A stretch of DNA of 64,000 bases from Deltaproteobacteria bacterium (GCA_016214985.1 JACRMM010000058.1:124001-188000), one strand, 5' to 3'. Numbered from the stretch's first letter, positions 8,045 to 17,095 are shown. The notes: a model not told the origin generated them from the sequence alone. Numbers and translations are program-made.

Positions 8045-9883
8045 CTAGGACTCCCTCACCCGCAGGGAGTGCTCGACGAGGGCCTTGTTGTAGGCGGCGA
8101 CCACGTCCCGGCGCGAGAGCATGCCGAGGATCTCCCGGGGGTCCTGGCGGCTCACCACCGGGAGGTGCTCGATGTTCCGAAAGCCGATCTTCGACAGCGC
8201 GTCGCGCAGGCTCTCGTCGGGGTAGACGGTGACGACGTCGGGCGTGGCCATCTCCTTCGCGACCACGAGGTCCTGGAGGCCCTCTTCGTAGGCCATTTCC
8301 CGAAAGTCCTGCAGGCTCAGGATGCCCGAAAGCTTACCCGCCGGGTCGACCACGGGAAAGGTCACGTGACGCGACGAGGGGATGAACCGCAGGATCCCGC
8401 GCAGTGGCATGGCCTCGGGGATCACCTCCACCCGGGGGTTCATGATGTCCGCTACCCGGATCGACTCGAGCACGCTCACCTCGCGGCCCTCTTCCAGGTG
8501 GATGCCCCGGCGCGCGAGCTCGAGCGTCTCGATCGACTCGCGCTGGAAGTGACGCGACACCGTGTAGCCGATGACCGAGGTGAACATGAGCGGCAGGATG
8601 ATCGAGTACTCGCTGGTCATCTCGAAGATGAGGAAGATCGCCGTCATGGGCGCGTGGGCCGCCGCGGCCAGGAACCCGCCCATCCCCACGACCGCGTACG
8701 TGCCCGGGCTGGAGGCGATCTCGGGGAAGTAGGCGTTCACCAGGATCCCATAGGCGCCGCCCAGCATGGCGCCGATGAAGAGGCTCGGGGCGAACACTCC
8801 GCCGGCGTTGCCCGACCCCAGGGTAAAGCCCGTCGCATAGATCTTGGCCAGGGCCAGGGCCAGGAGCACCCACCCGGCCAGCGGTCCCAGCAGGGCGGCC
8901 CGAGCGTCGTCGGAGAGGAACGCCTCGGGCAGGGGCAGCACCCAGCCCCCGAATCGGCCGGCGAGCGCGTGCTCCACGTGCTCGTACCCGTTGCCCATCA
9001 CCTGGGGCAGGAAGAGGGCCACGGTGCCGGTGAGGGCGGCCCCCGCCAGGGGCTTCAGGCGCGGGGGGATGCGCCAGGCCGCGAAGGAGTCCGAGATCGC
9101 GTAGAAGGTCCGGATGAAGTGGACGGCCACCGCGGCGACGAGCAGGCCGAGGCCCGCGTAGAAGAGGATCTCGCGGGGGCTGCGCAGGATGTAGTGCGGC
9201 ACGTAGAAGGCGGGGTGGTTCCCCTCCACGGTGCGCGCCACCAGGGCGCCGATTCCCGAGCTGATGACCAGGGGGGTGAAGCTCGATGCGCCGAAGGAGC
9301 GCAGGAGCACGATCTCCTCGGCGAAGAAGACGCCGGCGATGGGCGCGTTGAAGGTTCCCGCGATGCCCGCGGCCACGCCGCAGCCCACCAAGGTACGCAG
9401 GCGCTCGTGGCCGACCCGGAGGCGCTGCCCCACCACCGAGCCCATCACGCCCCCGATCTGGGCGATGGGGTACTCCATGCCGGCCGAGCCCCCCGACGCG
9501 ATGGTGAGGATGGAGCCTGCTGCGTGGGCCACGATCGAACGGGCGCGGAAGATGGCCCCCTTGAGGTTCACGGACTCCAGAAACCGGGGCAGCCCCGGGC
9601 CCCGGATTTCCCCCGGGAACCAGGCGTCCAGGGGCATCAGGAGGAGGGCTCCGGTCATGGGCAGGAGCGGAAGGAGCAGCAGCGAGGGGAAGTAGGAGCG
9701 GACGCCGAGGAGGTTGCCCCACTCCTCGAAGAGCAGGAGATGGGCGAGCTCCAGGAGCTTCCGGTACGCGACGTTCCCCAGCCCGGCCAAGAGCCCCACG
9801 GCCGCGGCGGTCAGCAGAAGGCCGGTGTACTCCGACAGCCGCAGCCGGCCCCGGAGGATCGAGGGAACGATCGGCTTCGACAA
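8045..9883 (-). CDS. CLC-family anion channel/antiporter with C-terminal CBS pair
   Basis: A membrane anion transporter of the CLC family. I start at TTG 9883 (CAGGAC ribosome site), giving 612 residues; the frame is open further upstream but without membrane-protein character. Family signatures are GPGLP at residues 95-99 (usual GSGIP), GMEYPIAQIGG with the gating Glu about residue 137, FNAPIAGVFFAEE and GSGNAGGVFAPSLFIGA. Two CBS domains occupy roughly residues 480-612 and may sense adenine nucleotides. The Ser-to-Pro change in the first motif sits exactly 41 residues before the gating Glu, as Ser107 and Glu148 do in E. coli ClcA. That change is associated with nitrate preference. Neighbours give no substrate clue. 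Confidence 0.9.
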   Translation of the reverse strand: MSKPIVPSILRGRLRLSEYTGLLLTAAAVGLLAGLGNVAYRKLLELAHLLLFEEWGNLLGVRSYFPSLLLLPLLPMTGALLLMPLDAWFPGEIRGPGLPRFLESVNLKGAIFRARSIVAHAAGSILTIASGGSAGMEYPIAQIGGVMGSVVGQRLRVGHERLRTLVGCGVAAGIAGTFNAPIAGVFFAEEIVLLRSFGASSFTPLVISSGIGALVARTVEGNHPAFYVPHYILRSPREILFYAGLGLLVAAVAVHFIRTFYAISDSFAAWRIPPRLKPLAGAALTGTVALFLPQVMGNGYEHVEHALAGRFGGWVLPLPEAFLSDDARAALLGPLAGWVLLALALAKIYATGFTLGSGNAGGVFAPSLFIGAMLGGAYGILVNAYFPEIASSPGTYAVVGMGGFLAAAAHAPMTAIFLIFEMTSEYSIILPLMFTSVIGYTVSRHFQRESIETLELARRGIHLEEGREVSVLESIRVADIMNPRVEVIPEAMPLRGILRFIPSSRHVTFPVVDPAGKLSGILSLQDFREMAYEEGLQDLVVAKEMATPDVVTVYPDESLRDALSKIGFRNIEHLPVVSRQDPREILGMLSRRDVVAAYNKALVEHSLRVRES

Positions 9884-10131
9884 CGCACGTCCTGAAGAAC
9901 CAGGAGCCAGGCCTGGTCGCGGATCGAGAGTGGGGAGCAGGGAGGGCGCGCCGGCCCGGAGCGCCGCCCGCCGGGAGCGCGGGGGTCTCCGGAGTGAGCG
10001 GCCGCGATGATACGCGCTTGGCCGGCATTGCTCAACACGGCTCGCACGGTTTCCCCGGGGCTCGGCGAAACTTGGTTGCACTGGTCCGACAGCCCTCTTG
10101 CCTTTCGCCCACAGAGAGCCGAAAAGAGGGG

Positions 10132-12465
10132 ATGGACGACGGGGCATCCCCGCCCCGGTTTCAGAACCGGAAACTGCGCACCATGCTGACCCAGGCGAAC
10201 CTCCGGATCAACCGGAAGACGTACGAGTGGACGGGCCGCGCGCTCGCGCTCCTGGAAAAGGTGCTGCGCGTCAACATCAAGCTTCACGAGCGCCGGGGCC
10301 AGGTCGCCGAAGGTGACATCTTCCTCTTCAACCACTTCGCGCGGTTCGAGACGTTCATCCCCCAGTATCTGATTCATCGGGAGACCGGAGCGCTGTGCCG
10401 GTCGGTGGCGGCCGAGGAGCTGTTCCAGGGAGATCCGACGTTTGCCCGGTATCTGCTGAACCTGGGCGCCGTGCCCACCGACTACGAGGGGCTGCTTCCC
10501 TTCCTGACCGCCGAGGTCCTGCGGGGCCGCAAGGTCGTCCTGTTCCCCGAGGGCGGGATGGTCAAGGACCGCCGGGTGCTGGATCGCGCCGGCCGCTACA
10601 GCATCTTCTCCCGTAGCTCGCTCGAGCGTCGCAAGCACCACACCGGCGCCGCGGTCGTCGCACTGGCCGTGGACGGGTTCAAGGCCGCAGTGCGCGACGC
10701 CAATCGCCGAGGCCAGGCGGAGCGGCTCCTCTCCTGGGTGCGCCGGCTTGGCCTCCCGAGCACCGAGGAGTTGGTCGCAGCCGCCGAGAAGCCCACGGTC
10801 ATCCTGCCCTGCAACATCACCTTCTTCCCCATCCGGATCACCGAAAATCCGCTTCGGCGGCTCGCGGAGCAGCTCAACCGTGGCATGAGCCCCCGCCTGT
10901 CGGAGGAGCTCCTCATCGAGGGGAACATCCTGCTGCGCGACACCGACATGGACCTGCGGCTGGGCGAGCCCATCCGGCCGTCCGAGGACTGGAGTTTCCT
11001 GGACCGCGCGCTGCTCGATCGGGTGGCCCGGGGCGTCGACTCCTGGGAGGAGTTCTTTCGCGCTGCGCCCGGCAGGGATCGGTGGGCGGGCCGGTGGCAC
11101 GCGGCCCGGGCGCGGAAGCAGGCTCTGCGGACGCGGGACCGGTACATGGTGGAGATGTACGAGCGGGTCACCGTGAACCTGAGTCATCTCGCCTCCCGGA
11201 TCGTCTTTCGGCTGCTCGATCGCGCGGTGACCGAGATGGAGGAGGGGCTCTTCCACCGCATCCTCTACCTCGCGGTCAAGAACGTGCAGCACGAGCCTAC
11301 GGTCCACCTCCACCGGAGCCTCCGAAACCCGGAGGCGTACACTTGCGTGCTCTCCGGGCCCTGCTCCTGGTGGCTCCAGTTCCTGGAGACCGCCTCGGCC
11401 AAGGGACTCATCGAGAGTGCCGGACGGCGGTACCGGTTCTTGGCAAAACTGCGCCAGGAACACGGCTTCGACGAGATCCGCCTGGAGAACCTGGTGGCCG
11501 TCTACGCCAACGAGGTGGAGCCCCTGGCCGCGGTCACCCGGGCGGTGGACGCCGCGATCGCGGCGGCGCCCCGGATCGAGCCCCGCGCCCTCGGTCGGCA
11601 GCACTACGACGACCAGGAGCGGTCCTACCGGTGGGACTGGGAGGCGTTTCGAAAGCCGCGTCACGAGGCGGTCAACCGCGACGAGCTGGCCACCGAGAGC
11701 GGTGCGCCGTTCTTCTTCCTTCCCGAGAAAGGGGCGAAGTCGCTCGGGGTCCTCCTCGTCCACGGGTTCACGGCCTCGCCGGCCGAGGTTCGCCCGCTGG
11801 GCGATCGACTGGCCGCCCTCGGCTACCCGTGCCTGGGCGTCCGCCTCAAGGGGCACGGAACATCGCCCTGGGATCTTCGCGAGCGCCGCTGGGAGGAGTG
11901 GCTCGCGTCGGTGTGGGCCGGCTACGAGACCCTCGCGGCCTTCGCGGACGCCGTGTGCGTCGTCGGGTTTTCGGCCGGCGGATCCCTGGCGCTTCGCCTC
12001 GCGGCCGAGGCACCCCGCGGGCTCGCGGGGGTGGCCGCAGTGTGCGCGCCGCTCCTCTGGCGTGACAAGGGGATGAGCCTCGTGCCGATGGTCCATGGCG
12101 CCAACGTCGTGCTGGAGCACTTCGGCGCTGGCAACGGGCTTCTCCCCTTCCACCACGACCGGCCCGAGCACCCGGAGATCAACTACCTGCACAAGCCGGT
12201 CGAGGCGCTCTACGAGCTCAAGGAGCTGGTTCGGGAGATGGAGGGCCACCTCAGACGGGTGCGTTGCCCGGTCCTGCTGGTCCAGGCCAACGACGACCCG
12301 ACCGTGGACCCCGAGAGCGTCGACCTCATCTACCAGGGCTTGGGGACCGCCCGGAAGACCCTGGTGATGGTCCCCTCGGCGCGCCACGGCATCCTCTACG
12401 AGAACATCGGCGGCACCCAGGAGAAGGTCCTGGATTTCGTCGGACGCCTGGAGCCGGCGCCATGA
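10132..12465 (+). CDS. Bifunctional acyltransferase (PlsC-like)-alpha/beta hydrolase fusion
   Basis: The 777-residue protein begins MDDGASPP at ATG 10132 behind AAGAGGGG. The N-terminal part is a glycerolipid acyltransferase: NHFARFET near residue 66 is an H-x4-E variant of the usual H-x4-D, and LFPEGGMVKD lies near residue 137. The C-terminal quarter (from about residue 540) is a serine hydrolase of the lysophospholipase/carboxylesterase type. It has LLVHGF (oxyanion), nucleophile elbow VGFSAGGS near 613, Asp in NDDPTVDPES near 720 and His in SARHGILYE near 750. It overlaps the downstream phosphodiesterase gene by 4 nt (ATGA). The combination suggests coupled deacylation and reacylation of a glycerolipid. 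Order and activity of the two halves are inferred from motifs. Confidence 0.85.
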   Translation: MDDGASPPRFQNRKLRTMLTQANLRINRKTYEWTGRALALLEKVLRVNIKLHERRGQVAEGDIFLFNHFARFETFIPQYLIHRETGALCRSVAAEELFQGDPTFARYLLNLGAVPTDYEGLLPFLTAEVLRGRKVVLFPEGGMVKDRRVLDRAGRYSIFSRSSLERRKHHTGAAVVALAVDGFKAAVRDANRRGQAERLLSWVRRLGLPSTEELVAAAEKPTVILPCNITFFPIRITENPLRRLAEQLNRGMSPRLSEELLIEGNILLRDTDMDLRLGEPIRPSEDWSFLDRALLDRVARGVDSWEEFFRAAPGRDRWAGRWHAARARKQALRTRDRYMVEMYERVTVNLSHLASRIVFRLLDRAVTEMEEGLFHRILYLAVKNVQHEPTVHLHRSLRNPEAYTCVLSGPCSWWLQFLETASAKGLIESAGRRYRFLAKLRQEHGFDEIRLENLVAVYANEVEPLAAVTRAVDAAIAAAPRIEPRALGRQHYDDQERSYRWDWEAFRKPRHEAVNRDELATESGAPFFFLPEKGAKSLGVLLVHGFTASPAEVRPLGDRLAALGYPCLGVRLKGHGTSPWDLRERRWEEWLASVWAGYETLAAFADAVCVVGFSAGGSLALRLAAEAPRGLAGVAAVCAPLLWRDKGMSLVPMVHGANVVLEHFGAGNGLLPFHHDRPEHPEINYLHKPVEALYELKELVREMEGHLRRVRCPVLLVQANDDPTVDPESVDLIYQGLGTARKTLVMVPSARHGILYENIGGTQEKVLDFVGRLEPAP

Positions 12466-13463
12466 GTCCCCGCCCTCGGGTCATCGCCCACCGGGGCGCG
12501 AGCGGGTACCGGCCGGAGCACACGCTGGAGGCCTACGGCCTCGCCATCGCCCAGGGGGCGGACTTCATCGAGCCGGACGTGGTCGCAACCCGGGATGGGG
12601 TCCTCGTGGTGCGCCACGAGAACGAGATCTCGGAGACGACCGACGTGGCGGCGCACCGGGAGCTGGCCAAGCGCCGAACCACGAAGACCATCGACGGCCG
12701 GGAGGTCAGCGGGTGGTTCACGGAGGACCTCACCCTGGAGGAGCTCCGGACGCTTCGCGCGACCGAGCGGCTGCTGTTTCGTAGCCACAGCCGCGACGGC
12801 CTCTACCGGGTCCCGACGCTCCAGGAGGTCGTGGACCTGGCACGGAGCGAGAGCGGACGGCTCCGCCGGCCCATCGGCGTGTACCCGGAGACCAAGCACC
12901 CCTCCTACTTCGCCTCGATCGGACTGCCTCTGGAGCCGCGCTTGCTGGAACTCTTGGAGGCGAGCGGGTGCGGCGGAGCCGACGTCCCGGTGTTCCTCCA
13001 GTCCTTCGAGACCGGAAACCTCCGAGGGCTCCGCGGGCGGACGAGCCTGCCGCTCGTGCAGCTCTTGGGAGAGCCGGAGGAGCAGCCGTGGGACCTCGCT
13101 GCCCGGGGAGACCCGCGTTCGGCGCGAGACCTCGTGACTCCCGCGGGGCTTCGGGAGATTGCGGCATACGCCGACGCGGTCGGCTGTCACAAGCGGCTGC
13201 TCGTTCCGGCCGGGGCCGACGGCCGGCTCCTCCGGCCCACGACCCTGGTCGACGACGCGCACGCGGCCGGCCTCGAGGTCCACGTCTGGACGTTTCGCAG
13301 CGAGCCCGTCTTCCTCGCGCCGGACTACGGCGGCGACCCCGGGCGGGAGCTCGAGCAGTTCCTAGCGCTCGGGGTGGACGGGCTGTTCTGTGACTTTCCT
13401 GATGTGGCGATCCGGGTGAGGGATCGGATGGGAGGCGGGGCGGCTAGGAAGCTAGGAAGCTAG
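12462..13463 (+). CDS. Glycerophosphodiester phosphodiesterase
   Basis: Hydrolyses deacylated phospholipids (glycerophosphodiesters) to sn-glycerol 3-phosphate and an alcohol. The 333-residue TIM-barrel protein starts at ATG 12462, overlapping the preceding stop codon. It shows VIAHRGASGYRPEHTLEAY at residues 7-25 (catalytic His-Arg and metal Glu), FIEPDV and VVRHENEISETT with the second catalytic His. ETKHPSY and the terminal DGLFCDFPD are also typical. There is no signal peptide, so it is cytoplasmic and resembles the periplasmic GlpQ type only in length. It lies in an operon between the acyltransferase-hydrolase and glycerol-3-phosphate dehydrogenase, forming a logical lipid salvage route. 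Confidence 0.92.
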   Translation: MSPRPRVIAHRGASGYRPEHTLEAYGLAIAQGADFIEPDVVATRDGVLVVRHENEISETTDVAAHRELAKRRTTKTIDGREVSGWFTEDLTLEELRTLRATERLLFRSHSRDGLYRVPTLQEVVDLARSESGRLRRPIGVYPETKHPSYFASIGLPLEPRLLELLEASGCGGADVPVFLQSFETGNLRGLRGRTSLPLVQLLGEPEEQPWDLAARGDPRSARDLVTPAGLREIAAYADAVGCHKRLLVPAGADGRLLRPTTLVDDAHAAGLEVHVWTFRSEPVFLAPDYGGDPGRELEQFLALGVDGLFCDFPDVAIRVRDRMGGGAARKLGS

Positions 13464-13466
13464 GAG
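13443..13466 (+). repeat. Short 8-bp tandem repeat at the phosphodiesterase 3' end
   Basis: GCTAGGAA, GCTAGGAA and GCTAGGAG follow each other directly and contain the stop codon of the phosphodiesterase gene. The array is too short to assign a role. Confidence 0.6.
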
Positions 13467-13564
13467 GCTGGACCCCGCTCCTGCCCGTCCATGGGCCCGC
13501 GGGATACACCCCCTCCAGGGGATAAAGCTGGAACCTGACCACGGCTCTTCATGGACGAGAGGCG

Positions 13565-14896
13565 ATGATGGATCTTCAAGTGCTCGTGGTGGGAGGCGGG
13601 ATCCAGGGGGTCGGCGTCCTGCACGACCTGGCGTCGCGGGGGGTGAAGGGGCTGCGCCTCGTGGAGCACGGCCGGCTCGCCTCGGCGACCTCGGGCCGGA
13701 GCACGAAGCTCCTGCACGGAGGACTGCGCTACCTGGAGCACCCCGGGCAGTGGGGCCTCGTGCGGGAGGCCCTGCGGGAGCGCACGCTGCTCCTGGACCT
13801 CCTGCCCGGCGTGGTGCGGCCGCTGCCCATCGTCCTTCCGTGCGGGCCGAAGGGCCGTCCGTCCTGGCAGCTCCGCCTGGGGCTTTGGCTCTACGACGCG
13901 CTGGCCGGTGGGTCCAACCTCCCGAGGGCCCGGCGGCTCTCCGGCGAGGAGATCCGGGCCCTCGCGCCCTACCTGCCGCCGGCCGCGATCGACCACCTGA
14001 CCGCAGCGTTCCTCTACCACGACGCCCAGATGCGAGACGACGCCGTGGTGCGGCTGGTGGCCGCCGCGGCCGAGCGGCTGCGGGCCACGGTGAGCGAGCA
14101 CACCGTGGCCGAGGCCGTGACGCCCGTGCCCGGCGGGTTCCGGGTCGAGCTCGCCGGGCCCCAGGGCCGCGAAACTCTCACCGCCCGGGCCGTGGTGAAC
14201 GCGGCCGGAGCCTGGTGCACGGCGAACCTGCTTCGGTGGGGCCTCGATCCGGCCGTGGTCGCGGTCCTCAACGTGGGGAGCCACCTGCTCTTTCGCCCGT
14301 CGCTGACCCCGGCCGACCCGGACGCCGCCGCCGGCACGCTCTTCCAGCACCGCGACGGCCGGGTGGTCTTCTTCCTCCCGTGGGGCGGCCAATGGCTTCT
14401 CGGGACCACGGAGTCGGTCCTGGCCGGGGACCCCTCGGACCTGCGGATGCCGGAGGCGGACCGGGACTACCTCCTGACGGTGGCCCGGGCGCTCCTCGGG
14501 TGCAGCACCCCCGAGGAGCACGTGGCCGAGGCCTTCGCCGCGGTGCGCACCATGCCCGTAGGCACTCTGCCGGCCGCAAAGCGCCGCGTCGTGCCGGACG
14601 CTTGGCGGCAGGACCCCTTCGCGTCGCCGTTCTATCTGCGCGAGTTCCCGAAGAGCCTCTCGGCCGTGTCCCGCGAGGCGGTCTTGGACGAGGGCACGCC
14701 GGGCCTCGTCTCGATCTACGGCGGCAAGTTCACGACCTACCGCGCCCAGAGCGAGCGGGTCGGAGACCTCGTCTGCCGCCGCCTCGGCGTCCCCGTCCCC
14801 TCGGCCACGAAGAGCCCGGCCCTGTGGTTTCTCGACGAGATCCGGGAACGGTCGCCGGAGCTTTTCGAGAGCGACCGGACCTTGAGGAACTCCTAG
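13565..14896 (+). CDS. glpD: FAD-dependent glycerol-3-phosphate dehydrogenase
   Basis: Oxidises sn-glycerol 3-phosphate to dihydroxyacetone phosphate and passes electrons to the quinone pool from the inner face of the membrane. The 443-residue protein starts MMDLQVLVVGGGIQGVG, a Rossmann FAD-binding GxGxxG. RSTKLLHGGLRYLE is the typical GlpD substrate/FAD segment, and the GGKFTTYR motif lies near the C-terminus. It is somewhat shorter than E. coli GlpD (about 500) because the C-terminal helical cap is reduced. It follows the glycerophosphodiester phosphodiesterase by 101 bp on the same strand, so it would consume the product of that enzyme. Confidence 0.9.
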   Translation: MMDLQVLVVGGGIQGVGVLHDLASRGVKGLRLVEHGRLASATSGRSTKLLHGGLRYLEHPGQWGLVREALRERTLLLDLLPGVVRPLPIVLPCGPKGRPSWQLRLGLWLYDALAGGSNLPRARRLSGEEIRALAPYLPPAAIDHLTAAFLYHDAQMRDDAVVRLVAAAAERLRATVSEHTVAEAVTPVPGGFRVELAGPQGRETLTARAVVNAAGAWCTANLLRWGLDPAVVAVLNVGSHLLFRPSLTPADPDAAAGTLFQHRDGRVVFFLPWGGQWLLGTTESVLAGDPSDLRMPEADRDYLLTVARALLGCSTPEEHVAEAFAAVRTMPVGTLPAAKRRVVPDAWRQDPFASPFYLREFPKSLSAVSREAVLDEGTPGLVSIYGGKFTTYRAQSERVGDLVCRRLGVPVPSATKSPALWFLDEIRERSPELFESDRTLRNS

Positions 14897-14969
14897 CCAA
14901 TCGCCTTGCGGGAGAGGGTTACAGTGGGGGGACCAAGGCTCCCTGAGTTCGAGGGCGCCCACTCCGATA

Positions 14970-14987
14970 GACAGGCCGGAGCCTGTC
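14970..14987 (+). terminator. Perfect hairpin downstream of glpD
   Basis: GACAGGC, loop CGGA and GCCTGTC form a perfect 7-bp stem 73 bp after the glpD stop codon. There is no T-tract, so it could be a factor-dependent end or an RNA-stabilising hairpin rather than an intrinsic terminator. Confidence 0.4.
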
Positions 14988-15116
14988 GCGGCCTCCCCGG
15001 TGAGATCTCGATCCGACGCTTGCTGTGGCTGCCTCCGACGGCAGGCGCTGGAACCCGTCTCCGTGCCGATCCGAGGCGCCGGCGGGTCGAAGAAGGGTCG
15101 AAGGGGCCTCCCTGCA

Positions 15117-15766
15117 TCAGCTTCGGATATGGTTTCCGAGCACCCCGCGGAGCACGAAATTAGCGATCACCTCATGCACCTCTTCGGCTGGAAGCCGGCC
15201 GCCGGCGCGGTACCAGCGCAGATACCAGTTGATGACGCCGAGTACGCTGAGGGCGAGAATCTTCACTTCCGGCGTGTTCACGTACCCGGCGCGGCGCATT
15301 TCCTCCAGAGCCTCGACATAGATATCGAGGATCTTGGTCTGGATGATCCTGTTCTTGTTGTTGGCCTCCTGCGACAAGTGGTCCTCGTCGATGAAAAAAA
15401 CATCTGCGACTCTTTCTGGTGCGTCCCCGACCTGGCTAAATGAGTCGTGATCAGTAGCCGAAAGCGCTCGATCGGATCCAATTCGAGTTGCCAGACAGCT
15501 CTTAGCAACCCAGGCAGACCCTTGATCGCATACTCTAGAACCGCAGACCAAAGTCTTTCTTTGTTCTCGAAGTAGTTATAGATGTTCGAGACGCTCACTC
15601 CCAAGGTCTTGGCAGTGTTGCGGATCGACGTTCCTTTGTACCCGTTGCGCGCGAACAGGTCCATGGCGGTCCGGATCAGTTCCTCGCGGCGGGTCGGTTC
15701 CTCGTCGTCATCCGCGTGTTCGCCCGCGGTCCTGCTCAGCCCTTCGCTCGTACGCAATGCCTTCAT
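15117..15766 (-). pseudogene. TetR-family regulator with a homopolymer frameshift
   Basis: Starting at ATG 15766, the first frame encodes a TetR N-terminus: REELIRTAMDLFARNGYKGT and SVSNIYNYFENKERLW, the helix-turn-helix. It then runs through the effector domain to HQKESQMFF at a run of seven T (A7 at 15394-15400 on the plus strand). After the run the expected continuation IDEDHLSQEANNKNRIIQTK is found in another frame and goes to a stop at 15117 (ending VLGNHIRS). One added T, two removed, or a -1 slip on the T-run restores about 216 residues. It may be a true mutation, slippage-dependent expression or a base-calling error. A likely operator lies upstream. Confidence 0.8.
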
Positions 15767-16111
15767 TGGTTCGTCCCCCAGTCGGACTCGAGCGTTCGCC
15801 TCGGTCCATATACCGTTGCGTCAACGATCTCGGTGCAAACCATGTCCCCCACGTCAGAACAGGCGTCGCCTCTCATCGCACGTACCAAGGCGAGCATTGA
15901 CTTCCGGACAAGGGCCCAGGGCCTCCCTTCCGGTGGCGCACGATCCCTCTCTGGACCGAACGTTCGTGTCCTTCATAGCCTATTTTCACGCCCACGAGAA
16001 TGGCTAGGTGTGCCACGTTCAGCGCGGCGTTGGGTGCAGGCCCCAGATCCTGTCCTGACGGCGGGCAGTTTGGGAAGACCGAAGGGACGGCCTCGCCGGA
16101 GCGAGAATGGT
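15767..16111. other. Intergenic region without a recognisable gene
   Basis: These 345 bp hold the tetR promoter/operator at the left end. Otherwise only a weak minus-strand frame is present (containing AALNVAHLAILVGVKIGYEG), which I cannot assign. There is no ribosome site for it, and it runs into the nucleotidyltransferase gene. Confidence 0.5.
15807..15826 (-). promoter_or_regulatory. Putative tetR promoter and operator
   Basis: On the minus strand, a TTGCAC-like -35 is followed by the palindrome CGTTG-ACG-CAACG (15814-15826 on the plus strand) and a TATATG -10 (15807-15812). The palindrome lies inside the promoter spacer, about 48 bp before the tetR start, the classic position for autoregulation. 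Spacing of -35 to -10 is long, so the promoter call is modest. Confidence 0.4.
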
Positions 16112-16471
16112 TTACAGCAGGCGTTCCCTCGTCCGCTCGAACTCCTTCCAGAACCCGGACCGCTCTTCGCGGAGCTTTGAGAACTCGACCGGGGTGTAGA
16201 CGAGGAGATCTACCGGCACTCCGAGGTCGAGCAGGTCCGAAAAAGCTCTCGGCCGCTCCACGAAGGGTGCATCCATCTCGCAGACCACGAGAACGTCGAG
16301 GTCGGACCACGGGGTGGCCGTGCCGGCGGCAAAAGAGCCGAACACGTACGCCTCGGCCACCGCTTTGCGGGCGAGGCAGTTTCTCAGGAACTCCTTGACC
16401 TCCTCAGCCCCGAAGTCGAGCACGCTCACACGGGGCCGGCTGCGCTCCAGCACAGGGGCGCGGTTCGTCAC
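16112..16471 (-). CDS. MNT-type nucleotidyltransferase (HEPN/MNT antitoxin)
   Basis: A 119-residue minimal nucleotidyltransferase with the signature GSFAAGTATPWSDLDVLV near residues 45-62 (G-S-x10-D-x-D, the metal and NTP site). In HEPN/MNT pairs this partner modifies (for example AMPylates) and neutralises the HEPN ribonuclease. It starts with GTG at 16471, overlapping the HEPN stop codon by 4 nt. The third carboxylate is plausibly the Asp in VPVDLLVY near residue 87. The gene appears intact, whereas its HEPN partner is frameshifted, so the antitoxin may now be orphaned. Confidence 0.85.
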   Translation of the reverse strand: MTNRAPVLERSRPRVSVLDFGAEEVKEFLRNCLARKAVAEAYVFGSFAAGTATPWSDLDVLVVCEMDAPFVERPRAFSDLLDLGVPVDLLVYTPVEFSKLREERSGFWKEFERTRERLL

Positions 16472-16847
16472 GGCAGAATCCGTCCCCGGACGAGAGCCAC
16501 GACAGTCTCCGCGGCAGTCACCGCGCTGCGAGCCTGATCGGCGGTGAGGATCTCGAACGGGGCCCCGCCGGGAAAGGCATCAGGGTATCGGCCCGACACG
16601 TAATAGAGGTCGAGCTCCCGGGCGCACCGCTCCAGCTCTTCGTCCTCGCTCAGGCTCCGGACGATCTGGAAGAGCGAGTGGGTCCGCACGACGTCGTAGC
16701 CCTTGGAGAAGCACAGCGCCTCGAGGGCCTTCTCCCCCGCCTGCTGGGCGATGAAGCAGGTTTGGACATAGAAGCCCCCGCCAGCGAGTGACGCGCCCAC
16801 TCGAGGTCGTTCTCGGCCTGCCGAAGCCAGTCCACGTGGCGGCTCAT
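16468..16847 (-). pseudogene. HEPN-domain toxin, frameshifted
   Basis: The first frame from ATG 16847 reads MSRHVDWLRQAENDLEWARH then loses sense at a run of five G. The expected continuation GGFYVQTCFIAQQAGEKAL is in another frame and runs to the stop at 16468 (ending VALVRGRILP). One extra G restores a normal HEPN protein of about 126 residues with the RTHSLFQIV segment, where the HEPN active-site Arg/His lie. The C-terminus overlaps the MNT start. In its present form a full toxin cannot be made without slippage. A base-calling error in the G-run is possible. Confidence 0.75.
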
Positions 16848-17095
16848 GCGTTCGCCCCGATCGCGAGGCGGAAATGCTCTTGCGCGGCGATTGTGGGCAG
16901 GCCTGGCGACGGCGTCAACGTACCGTGGCCTCTCCACAGGCGGGGGGTGCCGGCCTCGGGGACTCGGAAGTTGGGGAAGCTGCCGGGCTGGCGCCGGAAC
17001 GCGTCTCCGTGGCACCCTGGGGCGTCGTCGGGCCGGAGGAAGGCGTTGGCCCCCGGCCGCTCGTCGCAGGGTCTCGTTTCGCGAAGGGGAAGCCC

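Noticed and set aside
9811..12387. An 858-residue minus-strand frame across the acyltransferase-hydrolase gene
   Set aside because: Composition is typical of a shadow frame, and the plus strand encodes recognisable catalytic motifs with a ribosome site.
13443..13466. The GCTAGGAA triplet repeat as an attachment site
   Set aside because: It is only 24 bp, overlaps a stop codon, and no partner copy or integrase gene is nearby.
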